Origin: Gnetum montanum
Lineage: Eukaryota > Streptophyta > Gnetopsida > Gnetales > Gnetaceae
Length of the DNA: 64,000 nucleotides
Direction of reading: 5' to 3'
Assembly (NCBI GenBank): GCA_015680685.1
Contig: MNCI01030241.1
Location: 340,580-404,579, forward strand
Positions 33,089 to 44,928 of the stretch are shown here, one piece after another. The number at the start of each line of letters is the position of its first letter. Within the stretch, counting starts at the first letter, position 1. Both the position numbers and the translations under genes were made by a program. The notes under the pieces are model-generated. The model did no database searches and had not been told where the DNA came from. It was given only the letters and a program-made list of their open reading frames with translations.

Positions 33089-33574
33089 ATGGCGGAGAAC
33101 AGTTCATGCTCAACTTGTGAGGGTAGCAGCAGCAGTAACCAAAAGTTCGAGGTGTTCATCAGTCAGAGGCCCTGATACAAAGGGTACCTTGGCCTATCAC
33201 ATGGATGATCGGTTGCGTGACAGAGGAGTTGAGGCGTTTCTTGACAAAGAAGAGTTGCAGAGTGGGGAGAGCTTTCCTTTGGCCATTGAGGAAGGTTGAT
33301 GTCTGCTTACTTTCGAGGGGATTCGCAGAGTCTGTGTGGTGTCTTAAAGAACTGCAGATGATGGTGGACAAATACGAGATGGGTAAATCTAAGCTCATTC
33401 CCATCTTCTATGATGTAGAACCCTGTGATGTTCGACGTTTGACGTTTGCAAGGAGCTTTTGGGCAGGGCTTCCAGAAGATCGTAGACAAAAACAGGTACT
33501 CCACCCAACTCATTGACAATTGGAGGCACGCTCTGTACAACATTGGTGAAATCAAGGGAGAAGAAGGTAAAGGG
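33089..33574 (+). pseudogene. TIR domain of a TIR-NBS-LRR type resistance gene, frameshifted
   Basis: The ATG at 33089 gives MAENSSCSTCEG and KFEVFISQR, the first TIR strand. In the next frame RGPDTKGTLAYHMDDRLRDR, VEAFLDKEELQSGESFPLAI follow. In the third frame come FAESVWCLKELQMMVDK, KLIPIFYDVEPCDVR, and back in the first frame FQKIVDKNRYSTQLIDNWRH and NIGEIKGEE. These are the TIR motifs in full order over about 160 residues. At least three frame changes break it. A GT donor (GTGAGT at 33574, or GTAAAG at 33567) sits where conifer and other TIR genes have the intron before the NBS exon. No NBS or LRR follows; an old retroelement tail begins near 34180. TIR domains signal in plant immunity by NAD cleavage. 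This one is dead. Confidence 0.85.
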
Positions 33575-34180
33575 TGAGTGATTTTGACCCCTTAACGTTT
33601 TCTTTAACTTTATCAGGATTTGTGTGTGCTTATTCTTGGTTCATCATGATGATGGCTGATCTTGATCTTGAGATATTGAACACAATATGATTTAAAAATT
33701 ACTTTTAGGCTTTAATGTCAAAGTCTTCATGGATGGGTACATGGGCCTTGATTCCTTTTTGAACCTCATCATACAGATATGTAGGCTTATTGGGGAGGCT
33801 TTGCCTCCTTGGTTCAAGTCATCACTCTTCTCTTCAGAGTAGGAATTAGGGCTAGATGCGTTAGAGTATGAATTATCTTAGCTCTCTATGGGATTTAGTA
33901 TCATGTGTGTGCTTATGTGGGTATGCACATCTCATTGATCTGGTTGTATATTCATTTGCTTATGGCATATTTAATGCGTCTCTAACCTTTAACTAATATG
34001 TTGTGTGCTTCTATGATGTGTTTGTAGGTATTCTAAGCTTTGAGGCATAGTCCACCTTAAGTCTGCTCTTATTGTTGTTTTTGGTCTCTCAGGTGGTGTT
34101 GAACAGTGCTTCAAAAGGGTAACACCATTACAAAGATGTCTAATCTTGAATTAAGAACTAATAAGTGCATTTTCATTTTT
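33575..34180. other. Possible first-intron remnant of the TIR gene
   Basis: Unique-looking sequence after the splice-donor-like site, TG/TT-rich, without retroelement words or gene signals. It ends where T-rich text typical of the post-integrase region begins. Confidence 0.35.
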
Positions 34181-35860
34181 TATGTTACAATATTTATTAT
34201 TTTTCTATTTATAATATTTTCTAAATTTTATGTCATTTTTCTACTTCTTTAAAATCTTCCAATTCTTAATACACTTTCCATTTTTGGTTATTTTTCATTT
34301 CTTTATAATTTTATATTTTCTTAAGTCATTTATATTTTTTCCAAATATTTTTTATGTTCTTATTACTAACATTATCTATCATGATGAAGGAATCAATACC
34401 ACTTATTGGAATTTTGCCCTATGGCATCAAACTATAGGAGGAATGAATGTACATGGTAGTGAGACCACATCATCCATCCCTCCATTTCTACTAATAAGAG
34501 GTCCTTGTCATGGGAATAATGTAGTTCCTATCATATTAAGAAACTTAATAAATTTGTGATTGCTAGGCTTTAAAGAAAGGAGGAACGAGCAAGAGGATAT
34601 AGGTAAGGATGTGACATCAAGGAGATTTGTTGATTCCTTGGACTTTTACCATGGGTTCCACTCACTCATGTTGATGCATTAGTACTCATGTTTCTATTGT
34701 TTTGGAAAATACTATTTAAAAACAATCTTTCCCTTGTTATGTCACTAGATAGGCATGTGACCCATGCTCAAAGATAGTCCTATAGCAAGGGTAACAAAAT
34801 AATGAATTAATTAATTCATAAATAAATCATTCTTGAAGTACGACTAGAAAGATATGTGACCAATGCTTGAAGGTGTACCTCTACCCAATGGTCAAGGTCC
34901 ATAAGCTGAACATTAATCATTAATTAATTAATTATTTCTAATAACTCTAATGCATGTTTCCTACTTTTTCTTCATGAAATGGTGTTATCTTCATGTGGTG
35001 GCTAATGGTCCCATGGTAGGAGGCCCTAGATGATGAAATGTGATGTCATTGGTAGTGGTTGGAATTGGTTTGAAATCTCGACAAATAGATATCATGATCA
35101 TTTTAATCATGCATCACACACGAGATCCATTATGATCTTTGTAAGGTATGACATGTGCCAATTTTGCTATCCCTACTTGATCCATCTTACCTTACTATCA
35201 TGGTGCAATTATGAATATTATGGTTTTATGTAGCATAGTGCAAGAGTCATCCCAAGTTAGTTGTCTGTTTTTTTTAACAAGAACGTGATCCACAATTAAC
35301 TTCTAAGATTCCCAAAGACACTAATAGAAGTGGCTATGTAAGAGCATTATGGGCAAGAACCTACTTCGAGGAGGATCCACCTGCATGACTTTTGTTTATC
35401 AAGGTCCCAAACTAAGCTCACACATTTAAGGATATCATGGGGAATTTCTCTAAATTCATGCATAATTTTGGGATTGCTTCTCATCAATTTTGATTAAATT
35501 TTAATGCTTTTATGTTCAATGTTTTTCAAATTTCCTATTTATTAGCTATTTCAGAATCTGAATATCTAATCATTATAATTTTCAATATTCTGATGCATTT
35601 GTGATATCTTGCAAATTAGACCTTTGTTTTCACATGTTCAAACACCTATGATCTTTTAAAATTGCTCTCTCTATTATGGTAGCTAAGGGTATGATTCTTA
35701 AAGGTTTTCTAACATCCCTTTTTTTTAAACATTATTGTAACTAATAATAAGAATAATCATCCTAGGTGTTAGAATTTGATCATTTTGGATACCCTAGATG
35801 CTATATTGTAAATGTGATGTTGCAAATATAATAAATACCTATGAATGTAGTTCACCTACC
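34180..35860 (+). mobile_element. Worn 3' untranslated region of old element G
   Basis: A T-rich stretch (34180-34370), GATGTGACATCAAGGAGATTTG (34610), CATGTGACCCATGCTCAAAG (34754) and GGGCAAGAACCTACTTCGAGGAGGATCCACCTGCATGAC (about 35350) follow the order of the D region 43513-44650 at low identity. There is no coding part, so only the 3' end remains. 34890-35700 is otherwise featureless AT-rich sequence. Confidence 0.5.
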
Positions 35861-36324
35861 ACATTTATGATATCATTTGATCAATAGTTAGCTAGACTTT
35901 ATCAATTTCATTTCTCATTTCTTATAACAATTAGTGAGTACCTAAAGTGTGAATCTAAATCAGTTGTATGATTTCTTATTCAAGTGGATTGTACCTAAAC
36001 ATGATTTATGAATGACAATAACATTGAGATCAATTCCCATTTATTATAGGACTTGGACTTAGAATAGAATTTACTTTCAATGTAATTTATTTTTTATGCA
36101 GTTATCCTAATATTTACTTTTCCCTCATACATAAAAATCGGTAGAATAAGTGCAACTAGTTTCAAACATAACATGTGACTATTTGGTAACCCAATAGTGA
36201 TATTGCTTGGCACACCTAGTAGCATGTTGTTTGGTAATCCTAGCGATGGTTACACTAGTTTAGAACATGTACATTAAATTGGGAATGAACACTCATTGTC
36301 ATAGGCTAGTCTATGGTTTAGTTT
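35860..36324 (+). mobile_element. LTR of element G, left part, split by element D
   Basis: AAGTGGATTGTACCTAAACATG, GTTTCAAACATAACATGTGAC, TATTTGGTAACCCAATAGTG and AACATGTACATTAAATTGGGAA are U5 words of this LTR family. It breaks at AGTTT (36320-36324) and resumes at 45979. The LTR start is too worn to fix; 35860 is approximate. Confidence 0.6.
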
Positions 36325-36393
36325 TGATGAACTATGATATCGAAGCTTGCCAAGCGATATCAAACATTTGATGTTGGAGCCTGTCTCGTCACC

Positions 36394-36401
36394 TATAAAT
36401 A
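36394..36401 (+). promoter_or_regulatory. LTR TATA box of element D
   Basis: TATAAATA lies 70 bp inside the LTR. The same word holds this place in most LTRs here. Transcription would start about 30 bp downstream. Confidence 0.65.
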
Positions 36402-36578
36402 AGAGGCGGGTGCACTTCGTTTGGCAATAGGTTAATTTAGTCTCTTAGTCCCTTACCCAAACTCTTGCACTTTTTCCTTCTCAGAGTTAGAATTATTTCT
36501 GAGTGCCCGCAGTAGGAGTCATAAAGCGAACAAATCTTTATTCGAGCATTGTGTACCTGAGCACACCTTGTGGCCTGA

Positions 36579-36584
36579 AATAAA
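36579..36584 (+). terminator. LTR polyadenylation signal of element D
   Basis: AATAAA lies about 185 bp after the TATA box, placed to end R. An AATAAAG at the same point is conserved in the other LTRs. Confidence 0.5.
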
Positions 36585-37137
36585 AACAAACTTTATGATA
36601 ACCCTTGCAGCATTCAGAATAGATTATCTCTTACCCTTCATGTTATTTACAGTTATTTAATGCTTTTTGTAGTTAACTAATGTTTTTTCTCTCACCCTGT
36701 TAATTCTCCCAAGTAAGCACACTCAGTATGACCACTTCGAACATGCGTGGAACACTTGGTAACCTAGTAACGATTAGCATTTGGTAATCCCATTAGTGCT
36801 ACACTAGTTCAGGATGTGTACGGAAAGTGGGAACAGATGCTGGTGTTAGGGCTAGTTAGAGCATAGTTGATTAGTTAAATTAAATTAGTTACTTAATTAT
36901 TTCACTTCTCCCTTTTTAGCACCAGGACATAAAACATAAAAATATATAAAAATCATATACCTCAAGTTTACTTAACCATACAATCGTGCTATACAAGTAA
37001 GCTTGGGAAGACAACGATTAACTAACCCGTCCTTGTTCTGTAAAGGTGCATAAGCACTTAGTCTTTGGAATTCAACTGGATCATGCGTGGACGCTCGTAT
37101 TCGTATGGTTGAGCAAAGGGATACCTTGCCACTCATC

Positions 37138-37156
37138 ATTGGCGCCATTGCCGAGG
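37138..37156 (+). other. Primer-binding site of element D (tRNA-Asp)
   Basis: TTGGCGCCATTGCCGAGGA follows the LTR without a gap and differs from the tRNA-Asp complement by two G-to-A changes. Confidence 0.88.
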
Positions 37157-37287
37157 ATGTTGTTGTTTGTGCGCTAAATAGAATTTAGGAAATCTTCCCA
37201 TTGTTGGAACGAACCCTTGGGGTTGGTTATTTTAAAATTATTAGAAAAGAGAAGAGAAAAGTGTTGCACATTGAAGAATTAATCATG

Positions 37288-39596
37288 TCTCCTTCCTTTT
37301 ACGAGAGTGTTTCACCGCCTAGGTCTGACACAATGAACAATAAGAGGTGTAGTACATATGATGACTTGCCAGTGCCCCAACAGTTTCATGTGGTATACGT
37401 TCATCCCGATGAGTATATACCAAACTTTACCTTTATCCTCCGCTAGGATGAACAATTGTGTTGGCATGATTTAGAAGGTAACATAGTGTTACCTCTTGAT
37501 CATTTAGTCCCAAGCATGCTTCTTCGTGCTCTTACACGAATTGGTATGTAGCACTTACAAGCAAAGTACGTTGTGCATGAACACAACTCGAGAAAGTATC
37601 AACCCATAGAGGCACAACATCAAAGGGACTTACAATAGGAGAGACATCATAAATCTATGAAGGGAAAGTGATCACTAGATGTCCCATATGTCATAGCTGA
37701 AAATGAGGGTGGTGAACTTGCCTCAGGAGGTCTTCCACACAATGATGTTCTTCTCATTGACTTCGGTCAAGGGGTTGTGTATTAGAATCTTCACTCAACT
37801 ATCCATAACTTAGGTTCTGGTATCGACGGACACAAAGGGTCCAAAAAAGGAACACGAACACATAACAAAGATGGACATTCTGATCGTAATAGTGATCGAG
37901 GTCACGATCATTGAAGAGAAGAAAGCAGGCACCATCATGGTGATGGTCCTCCTCCCTCTTTACCTCCATCATCTCCTTCCCCCTCTTCTTTAGGATTGAA
38001 ATGCAATCGCATAGGGAAAGACCTTGAGGATAATGGTAGGTGAAATAGGAATAATAGACAAAACAGTCGAGAAAGGGGACGAGGGCATTCTAGAGAAACA
38101 CACCACGAAAGGAGGGAGAGTAGGGAACAACATAGGCATCATAGACGTCATAGAGAATACGATCACGATGAACCCCTACTTGCTACTTGAAGTATGCTAA
38201 ATATAACTGAGGCTGTTAGAATCCCAACAAGGCACCAAAAAGATAGTAGGATCAAAATATTGGACATGAACAATATCCCACGATTTGAAGGGGGATACAA
38301 CACTGATCCTTAAAATCATTTGCAAGCATTGCACGATGCATGTGTCTTGCAAAACATAGAAAACGAGTGGCAAAAACTCAAGTTGTTTTCATGGACATTG
38401 ATCAAGGAAGCGAAAAGCTAGTACCGGTCCTTAGAACCGGAGTCCATTCACCGATGAAGTACCATGTTAGAACTGTTCAATGATAAGTATCAAATGTACT
38501 CCTGAGTGTCCAACCTGCGAAAGCAAATCCAAGGATGAAAACAAAGAGGACATGAACCCATGGATGCTAACATGGGCCGATATTATGCATTGTTACATCA
38601 TTGCCCAAGCCATGGTTACTCGCAGAGGGAACAACTATGCCATCTCATAGATGGGCTTAGGCACGAAATGCAAGGAACCCTTGGGACTTATGCCTAAGGA
38701 AGGCTATTTGAGCCTAGGACCCATCAAGTACAAAAATTGTTGGAGCAAGTTGCTAAAGAGGAAGGCGAGTTAAGGAAAAGAGAGAGTGTGGAAGAATATA
38801 ACAAAGATCCTTCCCTCCGAAAGAAGGAAGTTAGATTTTGTGAGGATGAAAAAGAGTCACCACTCAAAGAGATGATGAATAAGAAAACTTTGCCCATTCA
38901 AAAATTTGCATTAGAAGTATCGACAAAGGTAGATCAAATGTGGGACTCCCTAGATAATAAATTTCAAATCATTCTTAAAATAGTAAAGGAGTCTAGGGAA
39001 CAAAGTAGTGATTGAGAAAGGAGAAAAAAGAAAGAAGATGAATATGCACGTAACAAGGGTAAGGGCAAAGTTGCCATCATCGAAGAGGTTGTGGATTCAG
39101 ATACAGATAATGATAGTGGATGCGAGATATGCCAATATGACCATCCTAAGGGATGTTGCCCTATAATCTCACATTTGCAAAAGTCTGGGGTGTATGCACT
39201 TAACCCACAATTAAACAGAAAGCAAACACCCCGAAGATTACCTTATCCTTAAGGTAACCCAAGACAGTTCCACCAACCCTTGACGTATTATCCAAGTGGA
39301 ACTCCACCACAACCAAGTGAGCAGTATCAACAATGGCAGCACCCACAATCATGGGGAATGCCACCACCATGACAATAGTATCCTTATCGTCAGTCTGACC
39401 CATATGGATATTATGTGCAGCAGCCAATCTCTCCACGTAACTCTACAGGTCACGTTGCTCCTTAGCCTTACTACTAAGCCTGTGAGTACTATAGAACTCC
39501 TTCTCCTAGGGGTGATGTTCCACAAACATATTATTCCTCTCATTCGGTTGCATCTCTTCCACCCATATCTCCATTACCACCTGCTCCAGCTATGTA
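37288..39596 (+). pseudogene. gag: Gag of element D
   Basis: Starts MSPSFYESVSPPRSD. It holds FHVVYVHPDEYIPNFTFIL and LEGNIVLPLDHLVPSMLLRA, an Arg/His/Asp/Ser-rich spacer (37830-38170), the gag core RIKILDMNNIPRFEGGYN, MLELFNDKYQMYS and LLHHCPSHGYSQREQLCHL (38240-38660), a charged helix-rich part (38737-39015, open for 92 codons) and the knuckle-like CEICQYDHPKGCC at 39121-39159. It ends in a Pro/Tyr/Gln-rich tail. Stops such as TAG after FILR and TGA in HR-STMLE fit CAG-to-TAG and TGG-to-TGA changes. The tail runs in frame into protease through a TAG where Z has CAA. Confidence 0.88.
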
Positions 39597-39789
39597 GGGT
39601 GAGCTCCCTGCCCAGCCGCAGCAACGTAACACTACAAGGCCTATTAATCCTTAATCTACTGTTGGTTCAGATAACCACACAAAGAAGAGACCTTTGTTTA
39701 GAACCAACAATCCAACTAAGTCCTTACAACCACAAGCAGCTAATCCTCCAAATGCATCACCATCATTCGAATCTTCAGAACTCCCTTCA

Positions 39790-40323
39790 AACCAAAAATC
39801 GCACCCAACACATATGGTTATGTTGACTCATGTCGTCACTGATTGGATTAAAGCTAACCACCTTCCTAGGAAATTTTCTGATCCTGCAAGTCCTCTTATA
39901 TATCTACAAATCGCTAAGAATGAACTATGCAAAGCTCTTTTAGATTCAGGGTTTTGTGTCAACTTAATCTCTCAAGAAATGTATAAAGCCTAGAACTTGC
40001 CTCCATTGAAAAAGAGTAACATACGTTTAGAGCTAGCTGACCAGTCCATCATTGTCCCATTAGGACTAGTGGAGGACATTGTCATCACTGTTTGTGAGTG
40101 GTCGTATCCAGCCAACTTCCTAGTGATTCAAGTTAACAATGGAAAGGGGGAGTTCCCAATCATAATGGGAAGAGCATGGTTAAGCAAAATTGACACACAC
40201 TTAGGAATACGTGATCTTTCCCTAGAAATATCAAAGGAAAACACATTTGGAAAGATCGAGAAGAAGAAAGTTCCATGCATCGCATATAGTGACACAGGGT
40301 GTAATTACGTGCAGAAGTCCTAG
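39790..40323 (+). pseudogene. pol: Aspartic protease of element D
   Basis: MLTHVVTDWIKANHLPRKF, the catalytic ALLDSGFCVNLIS with Asp-Ser-Gly kept, PLGLVEDIVITVCEWSYP, FLVIQVNNGKGEFP and IIMGRAWLSKID. The motif order and about 170-residue span fit plant gypsy proteases, which cut the Gag-Pol precursor in the particle. One TAG falls in MYKAWNLP, where TGG became TAG. Confidence 0.85.
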
Positions 40324-40439
40324 TTTGTACAACGTTTAACATTGCTTGCATGCAACTAGTGTGCACAAGTAACCAACATACAAAGATGCTTGTATGCAAC
40401 AACCACAAGACAGAAAGGCACCCAATGGCTGACAGCTGA

Positions 40440-41470
40440 CCAAGAGAGCAATTCAACTATATGCATGGAACCAACTAATGGTTTGACTTGCACTTACATT
40501 GATAGCATAGATACATTAGAGCAAGTCCATCACCAACTTCCATGTATCGACACTGAAAGTATCAACTGGGGGAAGTTGGAAATCCTTGGCAACTTTAAGC
40601 AAGAGCCCCTTGAGTTAAAACCGTTGCCCATCGGTATGGAGTATACATTTCTTGAAAATGAAAAATTGGTAATTATTAATGCTAACCTCGCTCCTCAACA
40701 AAAAGAGAGACTACTGTAAATGGTAAACAAATAGTCGAAAGCCTTTGCTTGGTCATATCCCGAATTAACTAGAATAGACCCTAAGATATGCCAGCATAGA
40801 ATTTACACTAACCCCTCCATGAAGCCTCGACGACAATTGTAGAGGCAACTGAACCCAAAGTTGAAGCAAGTGGTTAAAGAAGAAATTGAACAACTTCTAA
40901 AAGCCAAGTTCATTTACCCCATTGCTGATAGTGAATGGGTTAGTCCCTTGGTCATTGTGCTCAAAAAGGGAGGTAAATGGAGGGTGTGTATAGACTTTAG
41001 GCTACTGAACATGGCAACATTCAAAGACCACTTTCCGTTGCCATTCGTCGACCAACTCTTAGAAACCATTACAGGGCATCGCTACTATAGTTTTCTGGAC
41101 GGGTACAGTGGATACAACCAAATCCAAATGGCACTAGAAGACCAAGCCAAGACTATGTTTACAAGTCCTTGGGGGACATTTACATACAGACAACAATGCC
41201 CTTGCAACGTTTCAACATTTGGTTCTAAGTATCTTTCAGTAGCAAATAGGGAATGGTGTAGAGGTCTTCATGGACAATTTCTCCACCTATGGAAGGGACT
41301 TTGATCAAGCATTGGACTGATTAGAGCAAGTACTAAAATGATGTGTTGAAACCAATTTAAGGCTCAACTAGCAAAAATGCCATTTAATGGTCTAAGAAGG
41401 CATAGTATTAGGGCATAAGATTTCACAAATAGGGATAGAGGTAGACCCCGAAAAGATTAAAGTCATCCAA
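40440..41470 (+). pseudogene. pol: Reverse transcriptase of element D, active site FMDN
   Basis: The lead PLELKPLPIGMEYTFL and SYPELTRIDPKICQHR is followed by KQVVKEEIEQLLKAKFIYPI, WVSPLVIVLKKGGKWRV, PLPFVDQLLETI and FLDGYSGYNQIQM (first Asp at 41098). A frameshift near 41195 spoils the MPFGL block, and after it VFMDNFSTY (41264-41284) has Asn in place of the second catalytic Asp. LGHKISQIGIEVDPEKIKVIQ and SFLGHTSYYRRFIENF complete the domain. 147 codons stay open from 40861. RT is inactive by active-site change and frameshift. Confidence 0.9.
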
Positions 41471-41679
41471 GGAATCACATGTCAACCTAAAACTGTAAAA
41501 GACATCTGATCATTCCTTGGACACACTAGCTATTATAGAAGATTCATTGAGAACTTTTCAAAGGTTGCAAAACCATTGGTTGAACTAACGAAAAAGGATG
41601 TACCCTTTGAATGGATCAAGCAATGTAAATTAGCTTTCCAAATCTTGAAGCAGAAGCTTGTAGAAACACCTATTCTACA

Positions 41680-42075
41680 AGCTCTTGACTGGTCCAAACC
41701 ATTCTACATAATGATTGATGCATCCAACTATGCTCTAGGAGTCGTACTTACACAGTTAGATGACTAGAAACGACCCTATTACATTCACTGTGCAAGTTGA
41801 AGTATTGCTAGTGCACAACTCAACTACACCACAACGGAAAAAGAATTAATGGCTATGGTGTTTGCACTAGATAAGTTTAGGCACTATGTATTGGGCTATA
41901 AGGTATTTGTACACACAGACCATAGTGCAATTTGGTTCTTATTGAATAAACCAATAGTGAGCCCTCGCATCATACAATGGCTCGTAATCTTACAAGAGTT
42001 TGATCTTACGATGATAGATCATAATGACACCGAGAACATTGTTGCTGATCATTTATCTCGATTAAGATGGGACAA
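41680..42075 (+). pseudogene. pol: RNase H of element D
   Basis: FYIMIDASNYALGVVLTQLD, NYTTTEKELMAMVFALDKFR, VFVHTDHSAIWFLLNK and NIVADHLSRL supply the four acidic active-site positions, all kept. Only two stops interrupt (TAG at 41767, TGA near 41800). It is the best-kept RNase H in the window and lacks the 30-bp duplication of Y. Confidence 0.88.
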
Positions 42076-42239
42076 CAAAGAGGATGAATATCTGCTTTCT
42101 GATCACTTTCTTGATGAATTCCTCTTTGCAGGTGTAGTAAATAATCAATTAACCATGGAGACAAATTGGTATAGTAGCATTCTTACCTATCTCTTTACAC
42201 AAGAAACACCACAAGAGTTAGACATTAAAAAGAAATAAT

Positions 42240-43435
42240 AGTTTCTACACCGAGCCAAGTATTTCATGAAAATCAACGGGCATCTTTATAAAGTATGCTC
42301 CAATGGCTTGGTTCGATAGTGTGTTCCCGATGTAGATCAATTATGAGTTCTCCAAGATGCTCATGAGGGTCCTTGTGGGGGTCATTATGCTGGGAGATGA
42401 ATAGCCATTAAAATTTTGCTTGCAAGATATTATTAGCCTACATTGTTCCTGGATGCTCATCATTTCGTCCAATCTTGTGAACGCTGCCAACGTGATGGGG
42501 GAATGACTGCTAGAATGAAGGGTCCACAACAATGGATTCAACCTTTAGAACCTTTTGACATATGAGGAATCGATTTTATGGGGCCTATTACACCAATGTC
42601 CAATGGAAAAGCTTACATTGTTGTTGTTAACTATTTCACAAAGTGGGCAAAAGCAACCACTGTTATGGATTTTACATCATCTACTATTGCATGCTTTGTT
42701 CAACAATGAATCATTAATAGGTTTGGTGTGCCTCATGCACTTATTTCTATTATGGTACAAACTTTACAGGTGCAACTTTTTGAAAGTTGATGCAACGCTT
42801 AAGAGTGGAACATAAGCTGACTACAACATATCACCCTCAAGTGAATGGTCAAGCCAAAGTCACCAATACGGAGATTATGAAAATATTGACAAGAACCATT
42901 AACAAATATAGGTGAGACTAGAGCACCAAAATGAACGATGCTTTTTGGGCATATCGCTCCACATGGAAACTCCTTATAGGCTACTCTCCCTATGAGATAG
43001 TGTATGGTAAACTTCCAACGCTTCCTATTCAAGCTGAGCTCCGTACACTATCTACGACGTGTGATCACAACCTTGACCTTAATCTAGCACAGAAAGAACG
43101 GTTGATGAACCTTAATTTTCTAGATGAAAATCGATTAGCTGCCCTATCATCTAACGAACTACACAAGGCCTTTAACAAACAACGTCATGACCTAAGGACT
43201 AGAAAAGTTAAATATCAACTAGGCGATAAGGTTTTGCACTGGAATCCCACACATGTGCCACAATGAACTAAATTTCAAACGCTGTGTGAAGGACCTTATA
43301 TTATTCATGAAAATTTTCCTTCAGGTGCCATGATGATTCACAAACCTGAGAGCCCAAATAAGAAATTGTTAGTCAACATCCAACAAACCAAACCCTTCCA
43401 TAAGCTTAAAATAGCCAGTACTAATACTACCTCTG
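42240..43435 (+). pseudogene. pol: Integrase of element D
   Basis: The HHCC part is visible (DAHEGPCGGHYAGR, DAHHFVQSCERCQRDGGM). The core has GIDFMGPITPMSNGKAYI (Asp at 42572). The second Asp motif, ISDNGTNF in consensus, is lost to a small indel at about 42745. HPQVNGQAKVTNTEI has Lys where the catalytic Glu belongs. The C-terminus is good: LLIGYSPYEIVYGKLPTLPI, a KVKYQLGDKVLHW block and GPYIIHENFPSGAMMI. No chromodomain. Inactive in two of three catalytic positions. Confidence 0.88.
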
Positions 43436-43482
43436 TTGGTGGACAACCTTGCTCCTTATTTCGAATCTCCTCCTTCCAACTC

Positions 43483-43497
43483 AGTCGTGGGGGAGAT
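43483..43497 (+). promoter_or_regulatory. Internal polypurine-tract-like motif of element D
   Basis: AGTCGTGGGGGAGAT follows the integrase end in the same setting (FQLSRGGDGH if read through) as in Y, X, Z and E. Confidence 0.55.
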
Positions 43498-43512
43498 GGC
43501 CACCAATGCTAA

Positions 43513-44928
43513 CTATTCTCAACCCTCAGTTCCTTTTGAATTTTTTGTTTACACATTTTTGTTTTACACATTTTTCGTCTTTACTCATTTTTTGTTTTAC
43601 ACCATCATTCACATTTTTACTATTTCTTTGTTTGATTTACTTTCATTCGTCATATAATAAGTGCTCACGATGGTGGGTTGGACTATAATCATGTTGATTG
43701 CTAATGTTTGGTTTTTACCTCTGACTTTCAATGTTGATACTAAGATATGGTTCTTTTGATAAAACAGGCAATGAGCCCATGTCGTCCATTCATCCATTCA
43801 ACTCTATGGTCTCCCTTAGCTTTGGAATTGTACTATCCCTTTTCTTAAATGAATTATTAATGAATTGGTGGCTAGGTATTCTTCAAACCAAGGAAGGACT
43901 CAATGGTTGAAAAGGGCGTGACTTCAAGGGGATTCGATGCACTTGTGCTAGCTATTCTCTTGGGTACTTGGATGCTTTTCATGGGCTTTTCACCATTCCG
44001 CTGTTGACCAAACATTAGGAAGTCAAATGAATTAAATAAGTCTTTGCATGGTGTGGTTCTCACATTTTACAAAAAAAAAACCTGGTGAGAATTCAAAGCA
44101 TACCCCTTAGACATAATAATGAAATATGGGCTACAAACACTAGTTATGGCACTGGAAAGACATGTTACCCATGCCTAAAGGTTCCCTCTAACTAAGGCCC
44201 TTTCTTGCTTTCTGCTTCTCTATCTTTCTATTCTTGGAATGGTGGTGACTCTATGAATGCATTCTTGTTGCTTCAAGAGGATGGGTTGGTCAAATGTGTT
44301 GATGCAAGCTCACTGAATGTGGTTTGTTTGAATCCGAATTTGGAATGAATTCTATTTAGTCACCATAAGCATATAATACACAAGGGACTTTACACAACCT
44401 CGTGCTTGGGATTCCATTCCATTTTCTCCTCTCCTTCCATATTTCTTCCCATATTCCATCTCATTGTCAGTTTTATGATCAGTCTATATCTTTGTTGAGG
44501 CATTGTTCATCTTTGGTAACTTCTTGTGGGTATGTTCTTAACCATTGTTCCATACGTCATTCCTAGAGCGTATGAACTCTTTAGTTTGTGGGTCTATTAG
44601 GGCATAAAAAGCATGAGCCTACTTTGGGGAGGACCCATTGACATTCTTTTATGGTACAATTGTTAAGTTCTTTCCCTTAAACATTCTTTGCAATCAACCA
44701 TTTCTCATTTCATCACCATCCATGACATCCATTTTATTGGCTTCACCGTTGTTATTTCTTTTATCTTTCTTGTTCCTTCAGTTTTTCCACCCTATTGCTA
44801 CTAGAGGTTTGCTCTTAGTCGTGGGGGCCATGTCACAAATTTTTCCATTCTATTATCTATCTCACCCCTACACCTTGGGTAGTTATTAGTTAAAAACCTC
44901 TAACCCAGTATCTGCCATACCCACAACC
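43513..44928 (+). other. 3' untranslated region of element D
   Basis: TTTTACACATTTTT words, GTTTGGTTTTTACCTCTGAC, CTTTGCATGGTGTGGTTCTCA, ATTCAAAGCATACCCCTTAGA, GAGCCTACTTTGGGGAGGACCCA. A second polypurine-like AGTCGTGGGGGCC is at 44817-44829. No ORF3 or other gene. It runs into the N gap. Confidence 0.65.

Larger units (their letters stand above)
36325..37137 (+). mobile_element. 5' LTR of element D
   Basis: 813 bp, TGATGAACTATGATATC to GCCACTCATCA. It has two GATATC in U3, TATAAATAA at 36394, the R segment AGAGTTAGAATTATTTCTGAG, and AATAAAAAC at 36579. U5 repeats TTGGTAAYC twice. Confidence 0.93.
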
